A stretch of DNA of 26,134 nucleotides, from assembly GCA_015680685.1 (NCBI GenBank), contig MNCI01036469.1:343444-369577 (forward strand), read 5' to 3'. Of this stretch, positions 1 to 8,805 are shown in pieces (within the stretch, counting starts at the first letter, position 1; each line of letters starts with the position of its first letter). The notes beneath the pieces were generated by a model. That model saw only the letters and a program-made list of their open reading frames with translations. It did not search any database and had not been told where the DNA came from. The stretch comes from Gnetum montanum. Taxonomy: Eukaryota > Streptophyta > Gnetopsida > Gnetales > Gnetaceae. The position numbers and the translations under genes were made by a program.

Positions 1-86
1 AGTCCTGTGACCACCATAGGATTCACAGGCGCAACACCCAGATTGGCAGTGACCATGGCGGTTGTGTTTGAGTAAAAAGAATCCAT
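1..86 (-). CDS. Possible gag N-terminus of element C, runs off the window edge
   Basis: An ATG (complement of 84-86) opens a frame of 28 full codons without a stop to the left edge, beginning MDSFYSNTTAMVTANLG. Its place, about 930 bp downstream of the minus-strand TATA box at 1019-1026, is where a retrotransposon gag would start. The residues themselves match no family I recognise with certainty; Ser/Thr/Asn-rich starts are common in Copia gag. The frame is short and could be chance. The nearest upstream in-frame sequence was not used to choose the start; the first ATG was taken. Confidence 0.35.
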   Translation of the reverse strand, partial: MDSFYSNTTAMVTANLGVAPVNPMVVTG

Positions 87-1018
87 TGATCAATGAAGTC
101 GAGAGTAACTGATAATCGGATCTAAAAGCAAATGGCTAGCAACAAAACGCACAAAAGGCTTTCTACCCTGTAGGATTTCAAAGAAATCGTCCTTGCGACC
201 GATCTACTCCGCACGATTGACCGTAGACTTCCCTAGAGGTATTACGTCTATGGTTTAGGGTATGGATCTCTAACAGGGTTACCCAAAATATTCGGATCGG
301 AGCCTGTGCACCCTCCTTCTAGAGCCAGAAAACTGTAACGACGGAAAACGTCGGCAGCTGGAAAATACCGACCGGATCTCCGGCATACACAGTTTTAGCC
401 ACGGATCCATGCGAGGGCTATGCTGGAGAAAGCGAATCCGTGGTGCCCTGAACGGTCTTGTCGATCAGACAGGGACTTACGGGTCATTAAAACAATGCAA
501 AGTGCGTAAAAGAAAGCGATCTGATTCGAGGGGCCGTAAAGCAAAGGGAAAATGATTGCAACGGTGTTAATGCTAAACACGATGAAAGGAGGTTGACATA
601 AGAGAAGCTCGTAGCTTCAAGATCTGCGCTTTGACTTACAAATGTATATTTCGTATGAGAAATTACACTAGGGAAACCCCGATTACAAGATGTGAAACAA
701 GCACAAAACAACGAGAAAATCGGTCTAAACAGAAGTCCGATCTACCTCGTGGGTTAAAGCTGAGATGCAAGGCAGGCCAAGCTTTGACGTCTACCGATCA
801 ACTGCTTCTGATTGATAGAGTCTTTTCAGCAGAAAGATTACTCCTGTCACCGGTGCTCAAAGCGAACTGTACTCTGCTTCGGCTGTAAGGTGATGATGTC
901 CACGATTGCCAAAGCGTTGTTCTCTATATCTCTGCTCCAAAGTGCTAAGTGCTCTGGTGCTCAGAAATATGCTTTTTCTTCTTTGATTTGCCAACCTTTG
1001 TAACTTTGTCAACTGAGG

Positions 1019-1026
1019 TATTTATA
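1019..1026 (-). promoter_or_regulatory. TATA box of element C LTR
   Basis: The complement reads TATAAATA inside GGCCTATAAATACC. It lies downstream, on the minus strand, of the hairpin array at 1205-1586, matching the order palindromes then TATA seen in the other LTRs of the window. Confidence 0.6.
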
Positions 1027-1204
1027 GGCCGCGATGCTTCATGGAAAAGGCGCAACCCTGATGACGTGGATCCCGGATGTTGCGGGTCCTGTTGGCATGA
1101 CCATTTTAAGTCAGACTGTGACTACGCACGACATGCTCGTTTGCGTGTTGTGCGTGTGAAAAGAAGGCACATGCTAAGCATGCTTTAATTGCTTTCAGGC
1201 TGTA

Positions 1205-1586
1205 TTACGCTCATTCACGTTGTGTTGCGTGTATGAGCGTAATCTGGTGTAAAAACAATAAGCTCAACATTGTTTTACGCTCACTACGCAACTGCGCGTA
1301 ACAAAGCGTAAATAATGTACAACTCACGCTCCCTATGCAGCTGCGCATGGTGAAGCGTAAGCAATGTATAAGTTACATTCACTACGCAGCTGCGCGTAAT
1401 GAAGCGTAAATAATGTGCAACTTGATAACATACGCAATGGTACGCACCGCCGCGTAACGAGCGTAAAGACAAGTTAATCATGTGCCACGAGAAAAAACGT
1501 CAAACTGTTGCACTTCTCTAGACTCTGCCTTTGACTATTTTGGAGCTTATTACGCTCATTACACTGCCGTGCGTAATAGAGCGTAA
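1205..1586 (-). repeat. Array of six imperfect hairpins, 49-bp period in part
   Basis: Six units each have outer arms TTACGC/GCGTAA and inner arms TACGC/GCGTA: 1205-1242, 1275-1311, 1324-1360, 1373-1409, 1422-1466 and 1550-1586. Units two to four start exactly 49 bp apart. The first has perfect 10-bp arms TTACGCTCAT and ATGAGCGTAA (1205-1214 and 1233-1242). Centres often contain GCAGCTGC. The array sits just upstream of the minus-strand TATA box, so it probably forms most of the U3 promoter of element C. Each unit can in principle fold into a cruciform or RNA hairpin. Confidence 0.8.
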
Positions 1587-2090
1587 ACTTATCCTGGAAC
1601 AAAGCTGCTGCGCGCTCTCGCTTAAATTTTGCCTGAGGCCGGCTCGTAATTTTCACGGTGTTTCACTAAGCATCTCCTAACACTTCTGGATTACTAGACA
1701 TTAAGTGTCACTAGGTTTACCCAAGTGTTTGAGTTACGTTTGAGATGGTCGTACTTATGGCCTTTAAGAACTATGAATAAACAATAGAAATTGAAATTAT
1801 AATAACAAAAACTTAAATAATTAACAAGTAACTAATAAAGCATAAACATATTAAACTATTGAATTCATAAAATAGCTAAGTCCAAATGCTGCAAGGAATG
1901 CTTGAATAGTTCATCTTTATTGCTATCATGCTAATGGGCTGAGATACATCAACACTTGAATAAAGAGCCGATCACTTTTCTTACACCTACTGTGGGCACT
2001 TGGAAAATATTCTATTTCCTGTGGGAACAAACTAAAAGAGCTTCACTACAACTAACTGAAAAGTTACCTAAATGAGATGGAAGGCCCTCT

Positions 2091-2098
2091 TATTTATA
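2091..2098 (-). promoter_or_regulatory. TATA box of LTR B
   Basis: The complement reads TATAAATA within GGCCTATAAATAAGAGGGC, close to the TCTATAAATAAGAGG of the A1 LTRs. Confidence 0.7.
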
Positions 2099-2111
2099 GG
2101 CCAAGATAGGC

Positions 2112-2212
2112 GGCTACGTAAACGGGGCCATGTCGACACAGCGAGGCTATGTCGACAGGTCCGTGTCGACGCGGCTACATATATGTGGCCCCGTATACGT
2201 GGCCCAGTCGAC
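2112..2212 (-). repeat. U3 palindrome cassette of LTR B
   Basis: Short palindromes are centred at about 2117.5 (TACGTA), 2134.5, 2153.5 and 2167.5 (each GTCGAC), 2181.5 (ACATATATGT), 2195.5 (GTATAC) and 2209.5 (GTCGAC). The spacings are 17, 19, 14, 14, 14 and 14 bp. GGCC/GGCT blocks flank the inner ones. It lies directly upstream of the minus-strand TATA box and fills most of U3. The sequence cores differ from the GATATC cores of A1, but the 14-bp and 19-bp spacings recur. Confidence 0.75.
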
Positions 2213-2237
2213 ACATTAACTTAATGACACTTCATCA

Positions 2238-3463
2238 GTTGGCAACCCACATGGAAAGAGACTAGATCCTAGAGCTTGTTGGGAGAACTACTTTTGCCTG
2301 GGTATGTCTACCCAAATTTCAAAATTATTGAAGGAATGCTTGACATGTTAGAAATTCAAGGGGGAAAGGAAGTTTATGATCACTATTTGTCATTGCCTAT
2401 TCCTAAGTTAGCATGGGAGAGTGTATCAATGGATCTTGTTGGAGGAACTCCAAAAGAAAAGAGTAGAAATGATTCAGTCTCTATTGTGGTAGATAGATTT
2501 ACCAAAATGGCACATGTTATTTCTTGCAAGAAGGCAAGTGATGCTTCCCATGTTGCCAATTTTTTTTTCCAATATGTTTGTTTGCATGGCATTTCATTGT
2601 CAATTTTGAGTGGTAGGGGTTCAAAATTCACCCATTACTTTTAGAGATCCTTATGGAGGATTTTGGGGTCCAAGTTGAACTTCTCAAGTGCCTATCATAC
2701 TCTATTAGATGGGCAAAGTGAAGTTGTGAACAAATCCTTGTTCAAAATTTTGAGGTGTTTATGTGATGATCAACCACATAGGTAGGAGAATTTGTTATGT
2801 CATGTTGAATTCTCTTACAATAATGCATTTCATTCCAATATTGGAAAGAGTCCTTTTTAGGCAAATTATGGTTTTAGTCCTAGAATGGTGGATGATATGA
2901 AACATTTTTATGGGGATGCACAATTGAGAATTTGTGTAAGAAGTGAAAGACTTGTATGTCCAAGTGAGAGAAAGGTTGGTCAATAAGGCTTAATAGTTGT
3001 CCCAAAAGAAGAATGAGAGCAAGAGTAAAACCCAATTTGAAATTGATGATTTGCACAAGAAGAGGTTGAGGGAAATAGGTTTCTTCAAATTGAAAGCTAG
3101 GAAGATGGGGTCTTTCAAAATCAATACCAAGATTGATAAAAATACTTTTGAGATACTAATGCCTAATGATGTTAGCATGGCTTTTGTATTTAATGTTGCA
3201 GATTTGACCCTTATCATGTGCTAGCTGATGAACAAACCTTGGAGGATAACACGGAGGGGTTGAAGGTTATCATTGTTGTTTCAAAGCCATCAATGAAGAG
3301 GAATGTAATTGTCTTGAAGAAAAGAGAGGTTTTAAGCACTTGGGGGACCAAGAAATTTGAGTACCTCATCCATTGGGAGAATCAAAATGTGTTTAATGTT
3401 GTATGGATCCATGAAACCTAATTAACTATGTGGGGTATCATGACTACACCAAGTCCTTTATTC
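2238..3463 (+). pseudogene. Chromovirus integrase and chromodomain relic (Ty3/Gypsy)
   Basis: The relic reads, in several frames, as the C-terminal end of a Gypsy polyprotein that inserted element DNA into chromatin. A degraded zinc-finger segment (about 2260-2370) precedes the integrase core. The core has the first catalytic Asp in SMDLVGG (2432-2434), the motif VVDRFTKMAH, LHGIS, and the catalytic Glu in DGQSEVVNKS (2720-2722). The second catalytic Asp, normally in a SDR motif, reads Gly in LSGRGSKF (2612-2614). A GPY/F-like module follows at about 3050-3205 (KLKARKMGSF to FNVADL). A chromodomain end with EYLIHW is at 3358-3375. Stops occur at 2642, 2785 and 2860, among others. Family resemblance is to plant chromoviruses; the subgroup is not assigned. 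A1 inserted just after it. Confidence 0.85.
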
Positions 3464-3468
3464 ACATG
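3464..3468. repeat. Target-site duplication of A1, left copy (ACATG)
   Basis: ACATG directly precedes the LTR start TGATGA and is repeated exactly at 11503-11507 after the LTR end TCATCA. This fixes both ends of A1. Confidence 0.9.
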
Positions 3469-3476
3469 TGATGAAC

Positions 3477-3535
3477 CGCGATATCGCGTACGTGATATCA
3501 CATCCACCACGCGATATCGCATACACAATATCACG
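3477..3535 (+). repeat. U3 palindrome cassette of A1 5' LTR
   Basis: GATATC-type cores stand at 3480-3485, 3494-3499, 3513-3518 and 3527-3532 (the last AATATC), with spacings 14, 19 and 14 bp. The first is inside the 12-bp palindrome CGCGATATCGCG (3477-3488) and the third inside GCGATATCGC. Decay of CG to TG/CA explains most differences between units. Confidence 0.85.
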
Positions 3536-3550
3536 TCCTGCCTCATCTTC

Positions 3551-3558
3551 TATAAATA
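3551..3558 (+). promoter_or_regulatory. TATA box of A1 5' LTR
   Basis: TATAAATA within TTCTATAAATAAGAGG. The same block is at 10777-10784 and, inverted, at 17921-17928 and 25733-25740. Confidence 0.8.
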
Positions 3559-3727
3559 AGAGGCAATGCCCTTGGCTCCAAGGCAGTTAGACTTAGACCC
3601 TTAGCCAGACTCTTACAGTTTTATCATTCCAAAGTTAGAATTGTCTTTGTGTGCCCGCAGTAGGAGTCATAGAGTGAACGAATCTTTATTCGAGCAATTT
3701 GTACCTGAGCACAATTTTGTGTACGGC

Positions 3728-3733
3728 AATAAA
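3728..3733 (+). terminator. Polyadenylation signal of A1 5' LTR
   Basis: AATAAA in a block (GGCAATAAAGATGAAC) that recurs in every LTR of this superfamily in the window, including D at 16339-16344. It likely ends the R region. Confidence 0.6.
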
Positions 3734-4268
3734 GATGAACTTTATGATAAACCTTGTAGCATACAAATTAAGCTAATTAGTAATTAATTATTGTTTGATG
3801 CTTTCCTCATTAATTAATATCTCTCTCAACTTTCAACCCCCTACACTCAGTACAACCGCTTTGAGCATGCGTGTAGTGCTTGGTAACCCAGTAAAAATTA
3901 GCATTTGGTAATCCCATCTATGTTGCGCTGGTTTAGAATGTGTATGACAAGTGGAAATGGATACTCGTGTTAGGAACATTTAGAAACTAGTTAACGAATA
4001 GTTAATGTAAGTTAGCCACTTAGTTCTCTCTCCCTCTCCTTTATTAGCAAAAGACATAAAAAATATATAAGCTATAAAAATCATATACCTCAAGCTTACT
4101 TAACCATACAACCATGACAATACAAGTAAGTTTGGGAACACAATGATTGATTAACCCTAAGTGTTCCATTAAGGTACATAAGCACTTAGTCCTTGGAGTT
4201 CGACCAGATTGTGCATGAAACACTCATATTCGTATGGTTGAGTGTAGATGTACCTCGCCACTCATCAT

Positions 4269-4287
4269 TGGCACTGTTGCCGGGTAC
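4269..4287 (+). other. Primer-binding site of A1 (tRNA-Asp type)
   Basis: TGGCACTGTTGCCGGGTAC begins one base after the LTR end. It is a decayed form of the TGGCGCCGTTGCCGGGGA site that Athila and Tat elements use with tRNA-Asp. Differences fit CG decay. A leader of about 120 bp with no visible motif separates it from the gag start. Confidence 0.8.
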
Positions 4288-4411
4288 TTAGTTGTTTGTG
4301 TGCTGTGTAGAACATAGCAAATCATTCATATCATTGGAATGTTAGAACGAACCCTTACAGTTAATCAAAAAAAGACAAGATAATAGTACATTACACACCA
4401 AACAAGACAAG

Positions 4412-6980
4412 ATGTTTTCTTCTTCGCATAAGAGCACTTCACCACCTAGGACTAACACAAGAGGCAGTCAGTGGCATAATACATGTAACTAGGATCCTCC
4501 AGTTCCTCAATAGTTTCATGTGGTATATACTCATCCCGATGAGTATGTACTCAATTTCACCTTTATTCTCCACCAAGACGAACAACTGCATTGGAGAGAC
4601 TTGGAGGGTAACATAGTGTTGTCTCTAGATCGTTCATTTCCCAACATGCTCCTTCGTGCTCTCACATGAATAGGCATGTTGTTTTTATACGTAGAATATG
4701 TTGCATGTGATCATGACTCAAGGGACTATCATCCCACAGAAGTGCAACGTCAAAGGAACTTGCAACAGGAGAGATACCATACATCCTTGAACGGTAAATG
4801 ACCCCATGACACTTCGCACATTTTGAGTGAAATTGAGGATGGTGAACCTACTTCAACAGGTTCCCCACAAAACAATGTTCCTACTCCTAACATCAATTAG
4901 GAGGTGGTGTATCATAACCTTCACTCCACTATTCACAACCCTAGTTTTGATACCCATGAACACGAAGTGTTCAACAAGGGAACACGAATACATGATAAGG
5001 ATGAACATTCTAATCGTGATCATGATCAAGGCCGAGACCACCAAAGAGAAGGTAGAAAACATCATCATGGCGATGGTTCTCCTTCTTCTTCACCTTCATC
5101 ATCATCTTCACCCTCTCCTTCAGTGTCCGGACACAGTCATAGGGAAACCAATCTTGAGGATAAGGGAAAATGAAGTGAAAGACATCAACGAGATAGTCAA
5201 GAACGAGGACGAGGGCACTCTAAGGAATCAAGGCATAAAATAAGGGAGATCAAGGAACCACATAGACACCATATATGCTATGAATAAGACGATCACAAAG
5301 AACCCCTACTCGCAACTAGAAGCATGCTAGATATGATGAAGACCGTAAGAGTTCCAACAAGGCATCAAAGGATAGTAGGATCAAGAGGTTAGACATGAAC
5401 AACATCCCATGATTTGAAGGGGGATACAACGTTGATCCTCAAAATCATTTACAAGCATTCCACGATGCATGTGCCTTGCAAAACATAGAAAATGAATGGC
5501 AAAAACTGAAGTTGTTCCCAAGGACACTAGTGAAAGAAGCTAAAAGATGGTACCGATCCTTAGAAACAAAATCCATTCGAAGGTGGAGTACAATGTTAGA
5601 ACTTTTCAGTGATAAGTACCAAATGTACTCTTGAGTTTCTAACCCATGGAAGCAAATACAAGGATGGATGTAAGGAAATCATGAACCCTTGGATGCTACC
5701 ATGGGCCGCTATTATGCACTGTTACATTGTTGCCCTGACCATGGTTATTCATAGCATGATCAACTACGCCATCTCATGGATGGACTTAAGCATGCAACAA
5801 GAAGAACCCTTGGGACGTATGCCCAAGGAAGGTTATCGGAGCTTAGGTCTCATCAAATTCATATATTGCTAAAGCAAGTAGCCAAAGAAGAAGGTGAGCT
5901 ACGAAAGAGAGAAAGTGCAAAAGAATACAACTAAGATCCTTCCCTCTAAAAAAGGGGAGTGAGATTTTGTGAGGAGGAAGAAGAGTCTCCACTCAAAGAG
6001 ATGGTGAATAGAAAAACTTTACCTCTCCAAAAGTTAACAATAGAATTATCGCAAAGGTAGACCAAATGTGGGACTCCCTGGATAGTAGGTTTGAAATTGT
6101 TCTCAAAATTGTAGAGGAGTCTAGGGAGCGAGGTAGTGACCGCGACAAAAAGAAAAAGAGAGAAGTTGAAAATGCACATAACAAGGGTAAGGGAAAAATG
6201 GCCATCACAAAAGAGGTTGTGGATTCAGACATGGACAATGATAGTGGATGCAAGATATGCTAATACAACCATCCTAAGGGATGTTTCCTAGTGATCTCAC
6301 ATCTACAAAATTCTGAGATATATGCACTCAACCCATGACTAAATAAAAGGCAAGCACCCCAATGGTTACCTTATCCCCAACATAACCCAAGGTAGTTCCA
6401 CCAACCTTCAACATATTATCCAAGTGGAACTCCCCCACAACCCATTGAGCAACATCAATAGTGGCAATACCCACAATCATGAGGGATGCCACCACCAAGG
6501 CAACAATACCCCTACCGGCAACCTGACACATATGGCTACTACGTGCAGCATCCAATCTCTCCACATGACTCTGTTAGTCACATTACACCACAACATCACT
6601 ACCAAGCCCATGAGTATTATAGAACTCCTTTTCCTAGGGAAGATAACCCACAAATATACCATCCTTCAAATCCATCCACAGCTCTCACACCAATAGCTCC
6701 ATTACTGCCTGCTCCAGCAATGCAAGGGAAACTCCCTACTCAATCGTAGCAACACAATGCCACAAGGGCTGTAAATCCTGAACCCACTGTTGGTTCTAAT
6801 AACCATATGAAGAAAAGATCTTTCTTCAGAACCAGTAGTCCAACCAATCCCTTACAACCACATGCGGTTGAACCTCTGAACGCGTCCCCCCCCCCCCATC
6901 AAATAAGGCTTCAGAGCTCCCTTCAAATCAAACACTGAGCTCAATGCATACGGTTATGTTAACACATGTCATTAATGACT
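4412..6980 (+). pseudogene. A1 gag relic
   Basis: The first ATG after the PBS (4412) opens MFSSSHKSTSPP. Segments in order: an N-terminal block with YTHPDEYVLNFTFILH and WRDLEGNIVL (about 4520-4625), shared with element D; an Asp/His/Arg/Ser-rich linker (4904-5173) with a run of Ser/Pro; the retrotransposon gag core at about 5395-5850 (FEGGYN, HLQAFHDACALQN, LFPRTLVKEAKRWYRSL, RRWSTMLELF, YYALLHCCPDHGYS); a Lys-rich stretch at 6066-6250; a compact zinc-knuckle-like motif C-x2-C-x3-H-x3-C near 6250-6285; and a Pro/His/Tyr/Gln-rich tail to about 6750. The frame changes and many stops (for example 4490-4492) break it. A 12-base C run (6886-6897) adds a likely frameshift. Gag would package element RNA. 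Confidence 0.85.
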
Positions 6981-7003
6981 AGATTAAGGTTGGCCATCTT
7001 TCC

Positions 7004-7546
7004 AACAAATTCTCTAATCCTAGAAGCCCTCTAATCTATCTCCAAATCGCTGGGAATGAGCCATGCAAAGCTCTTTTGGATTCAGGTTTTGGAGTCAACT
7101 TAATATTGCAAGAAATGCACAAAGCCTGGAACCTGCCCCCATTAAACAAGAGCAATATTTGCCTAGAGCTGGCTGACCAGTCCATCACTATTCCCTTGGG
7201 ACTAGTGGAGGACATCGTCACCACTGTGTGTGGGTGGTTGTACCCAGCTGATTTCCTAGTGATACAAGTGAATAATGGTAAAGAGGACTTCCCAATAATA
7301 ATGGGAAGGGCATGGCTAAGTACTATAGATGCATGCCTAGGAATCCATGATCTTTCCCTGGAAATATCTAAGGAGAACACTTTTGGAAAGATTAAGAAGA
7401 AAAAGGTTCCATGCATCGCATATAGTGATACAGGGTGCAATTGTGTGCAGAGATCATGGGTTGTGCAAAGTTTAGCATTGCCTGCATGCAACCGGTGTGC
7501 AAAAGACATTAATATACAAAAGTGCCTGTATGCAGTAGCCACATGA
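7004..7546 (+). pseudogene. A1 aspartic protease relic
   Basis: The frame reads PCKALLDSGFGVNLI at 7058-7103, with the catalytic D-S-G triplet intact, then LELADQSITIPLG, DFLVIQVNNGKEDFPIIMG and RAWLSTIDA (about 7170-7340). This is the retropepsin fold of plant Gypsy elements: active-site DSG, then the IIMGRAWL block. The homologous domain in element D (20374-20718) matches along nearly its full length. The frame stays open to 7545, past the domain, into a Cys-rich stretch of unknown role. The protease would cut the gag-pol polyprotein. No separate start is expected, as it is normally part of the polyprotein. Confidence 0.88.
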
Positions 7547-7600
7547 CAAGAAGACACCTAGTGGCTGATAGCTGATCAAGAGAGCAACTCACTAACATGC

Positions 7601-8690
7601 ATGGAACTAACTAAGGGAATAACTTGCACTTACATCAAAAGCATAGACACACTAGAGCAAGTTTGCTGCCAACTTCCAAGCCTTAACCTTGAAAACATCA
7701 ATTGGAGGAAGTTGGAAATTCCTAAAAAATTTAAACAAGAGCCCCTAGAATTGAAACCATTACCCACCGTTCTGGAATATATGATTCTTGAAAATGAAAA
7801 ATCAGTAATCATTAACACAAGAATTGCTTCCAAACAAAAAGTAAGACTGCTAAAGGTAATAAACAAGTGGTCAAAAGCCTTTGCTTGGTCATATCCCAAA
7901 TTAATTGGAATAGATCCTAGGATATGCCAGCATTGGATTTACACTAACACCTCCATGAAACCTCGAAAACAACTACAGAGGTGATTGAACCCAAAATTGA
8001 AGCAAGTAGTAAAAGATAAAATAGAACAGCTTCTTAAGGCTAGGTTCATATATCCCATTGCTGATAGCGAATGGGTTAGCCCTCTCGTAATTGTGCTTAA
8101 AAAGGGAGGCAAATGGAGGGTGTGCATAGATTTTAGGCTACTGAACATGACAACATTTAAGGATCACTTGCCATTTCCATTCGTTGACCAAGTCTTGGAC
8201 ACCATAGCAGGGCATCACTATTACAGTTTTTTGGATGGCTATAGCGAATACAACCAAATACAGATAGCCCCAAAAGACCAAGACAAGACAATGTTCACTA
8301 GTCCTTTGGAACGTTTGTGTATAAAAAAATGTCATGTAATGCTCCTGCCACGTTTCAACACCTAGTTCTAAGCATATTATAATAGCAGATAGGGAACGGA
8401 GTGGAAGTCTTTATGGACAACTTCTCCACCTATGGAACAAGTTTTGATCAAGCCTTGGACCAATTAGAGCAAGTGCTGAAAAGATGCGTAGAAACCAATC
8501 TAAGGCTCAACTAGCAGAAAAGCCATTTAATGGTCTAAGAAGGCATAGTACTTGGGCATAAGGTTTCACATGTAGGAATAGAGGTAGACCTAGATAAAAT
8601 TAGGGTCATCCACAGAATCAGTCGTCAACTGGAAACTGTTAAAGACATTCAGTCATTCCTTGGACACACTGGCTACTATATAGAATGACC
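7601..8690 (+). pseudogene. A1 reverse transcriptase relic (Athila/Tat type)
   Basis: It begins with the linker EIPKKFKQEPLELKPLP (about 7715-7765) typical of Athila/Tat pol, then SKAFAWSYPKLIGIDP, NPKLKQVVKDKIEQLL, SEWVSPLVIVLKKGGKWRVC, HYYSFLDGYSEYNQI and QDKTMFTSP up to 8308. Breaks: an Arg codon is now TGA at 7982-7984; one base is lost near 8308 and three residues are missing before NAPATFQ (8333-8360); two stops follow. The catalytic box reads FMDNF at 8410-8424, so the second catalytic Asp is Asn. Similarity continues through RCVETNLRLN and GHKVSHVGIEVDLDKI to SFLGHTGYY near 8685, then ends. RNase H and integrase are absent. It cannot have been active in this state. Confidence 0.9.
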
Positions 8691-8805
8691 AGTGCACATA
8701 ATACCTCTGATAGGGGACGATCTTACTCACTATTTTGGATCTCCTCCTTCCAACTCAATCATGGGGGAGATGGCCACCTCTACTAACCATTCGAGGCCCT
8801 CAGTT
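8691..8805 (+). other. Deletion junction in A1 pol
   Basis: RT similarity ends at about 8690. About 70 bp later comes TCATGGGGGAGATGG (8759-8773), which matches GTGGGGGAGATGCC at the end of the D coding part (21175-21188). The whole RNase H and integrase region, normally over 2 kb, is missing between them. Confidence 0.65.

Larger units (their letters stand above)
1..1682 (-). mobile_element. Element C: 5' part of a CG-rich LTR retrotransposon
   Basis: On the minus strand this stretch reads as LTR start, hairpin array, TATA box, transcribed leader and the start of an open frame. The proposed LTR start is the complement of 1682 leftwards, TGTTAGGAGATGC, typical of plant LTRs that open with TGTT. 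It abuts LTR B in the middle of that LTR's sequence, so C inserted into B. CG dinucleotides are frequent here and rare in most of the window, which suggests a younger insertion. I could not place the inner LTR end or a primer-binding site, so the superfamily (Copia or Gypsy) is open. The right-hand flank CTTCT (1683-1687) is the candidate target duplication; its partner lies outside the window. Confidence 0.55.
1683..2237 (-). mobile_element. LTR B, truncated by insertion of element C
   Basis: Read on the minus strand, this starts TGATGAAGTG (complement ending at 2237), runs through a palindrome cassette (2112-2212), a TATA box (2091-2098) and a polyadenylation block with AATAAAGATGAAC (complement of about 1909-1921), and stops inside a GGTAATCC-like segment that A1 LTRs also carry at the matching place. 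The remaining third of the LTR should lie left of element C. It belongs to the same superfamily as the A1 and D LTRs but differs in its U3. Whether it is a solo LTR or part of a full element cannot be told, because the other side is outside the window. Confidence 0.75.
3469..4267 (+). repeat. A1 5' LTR
   Basis: This 799-bp LTR begins TGATGAACCGCG and ends CCACTCATCA. It contains a palindrome cassette (3477-3535), a TATA box (3551-3558), and a polyadenylation block TTATTCGAGC...AATAAAGATGAAC with AATAAA at 3728-3733. U3 is very short, with the TATA box only about 82 bp from the LTR start. Its partner is 10709-11502. Confidence 0.93.

Noticed and set aside
241-300. Plus-strand LTR end (ATCTCTAACA at 265-276)
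   Set aside because: The rest of the region has minus-strand order (array, TATA, leader, ATG), and no plus-strand PBS follows.
7036-7557. 173-codon minus-strand open frame
   Set aside because: It is the antisense shadow of the protease frame, which has clear family motifs on the plus strand.
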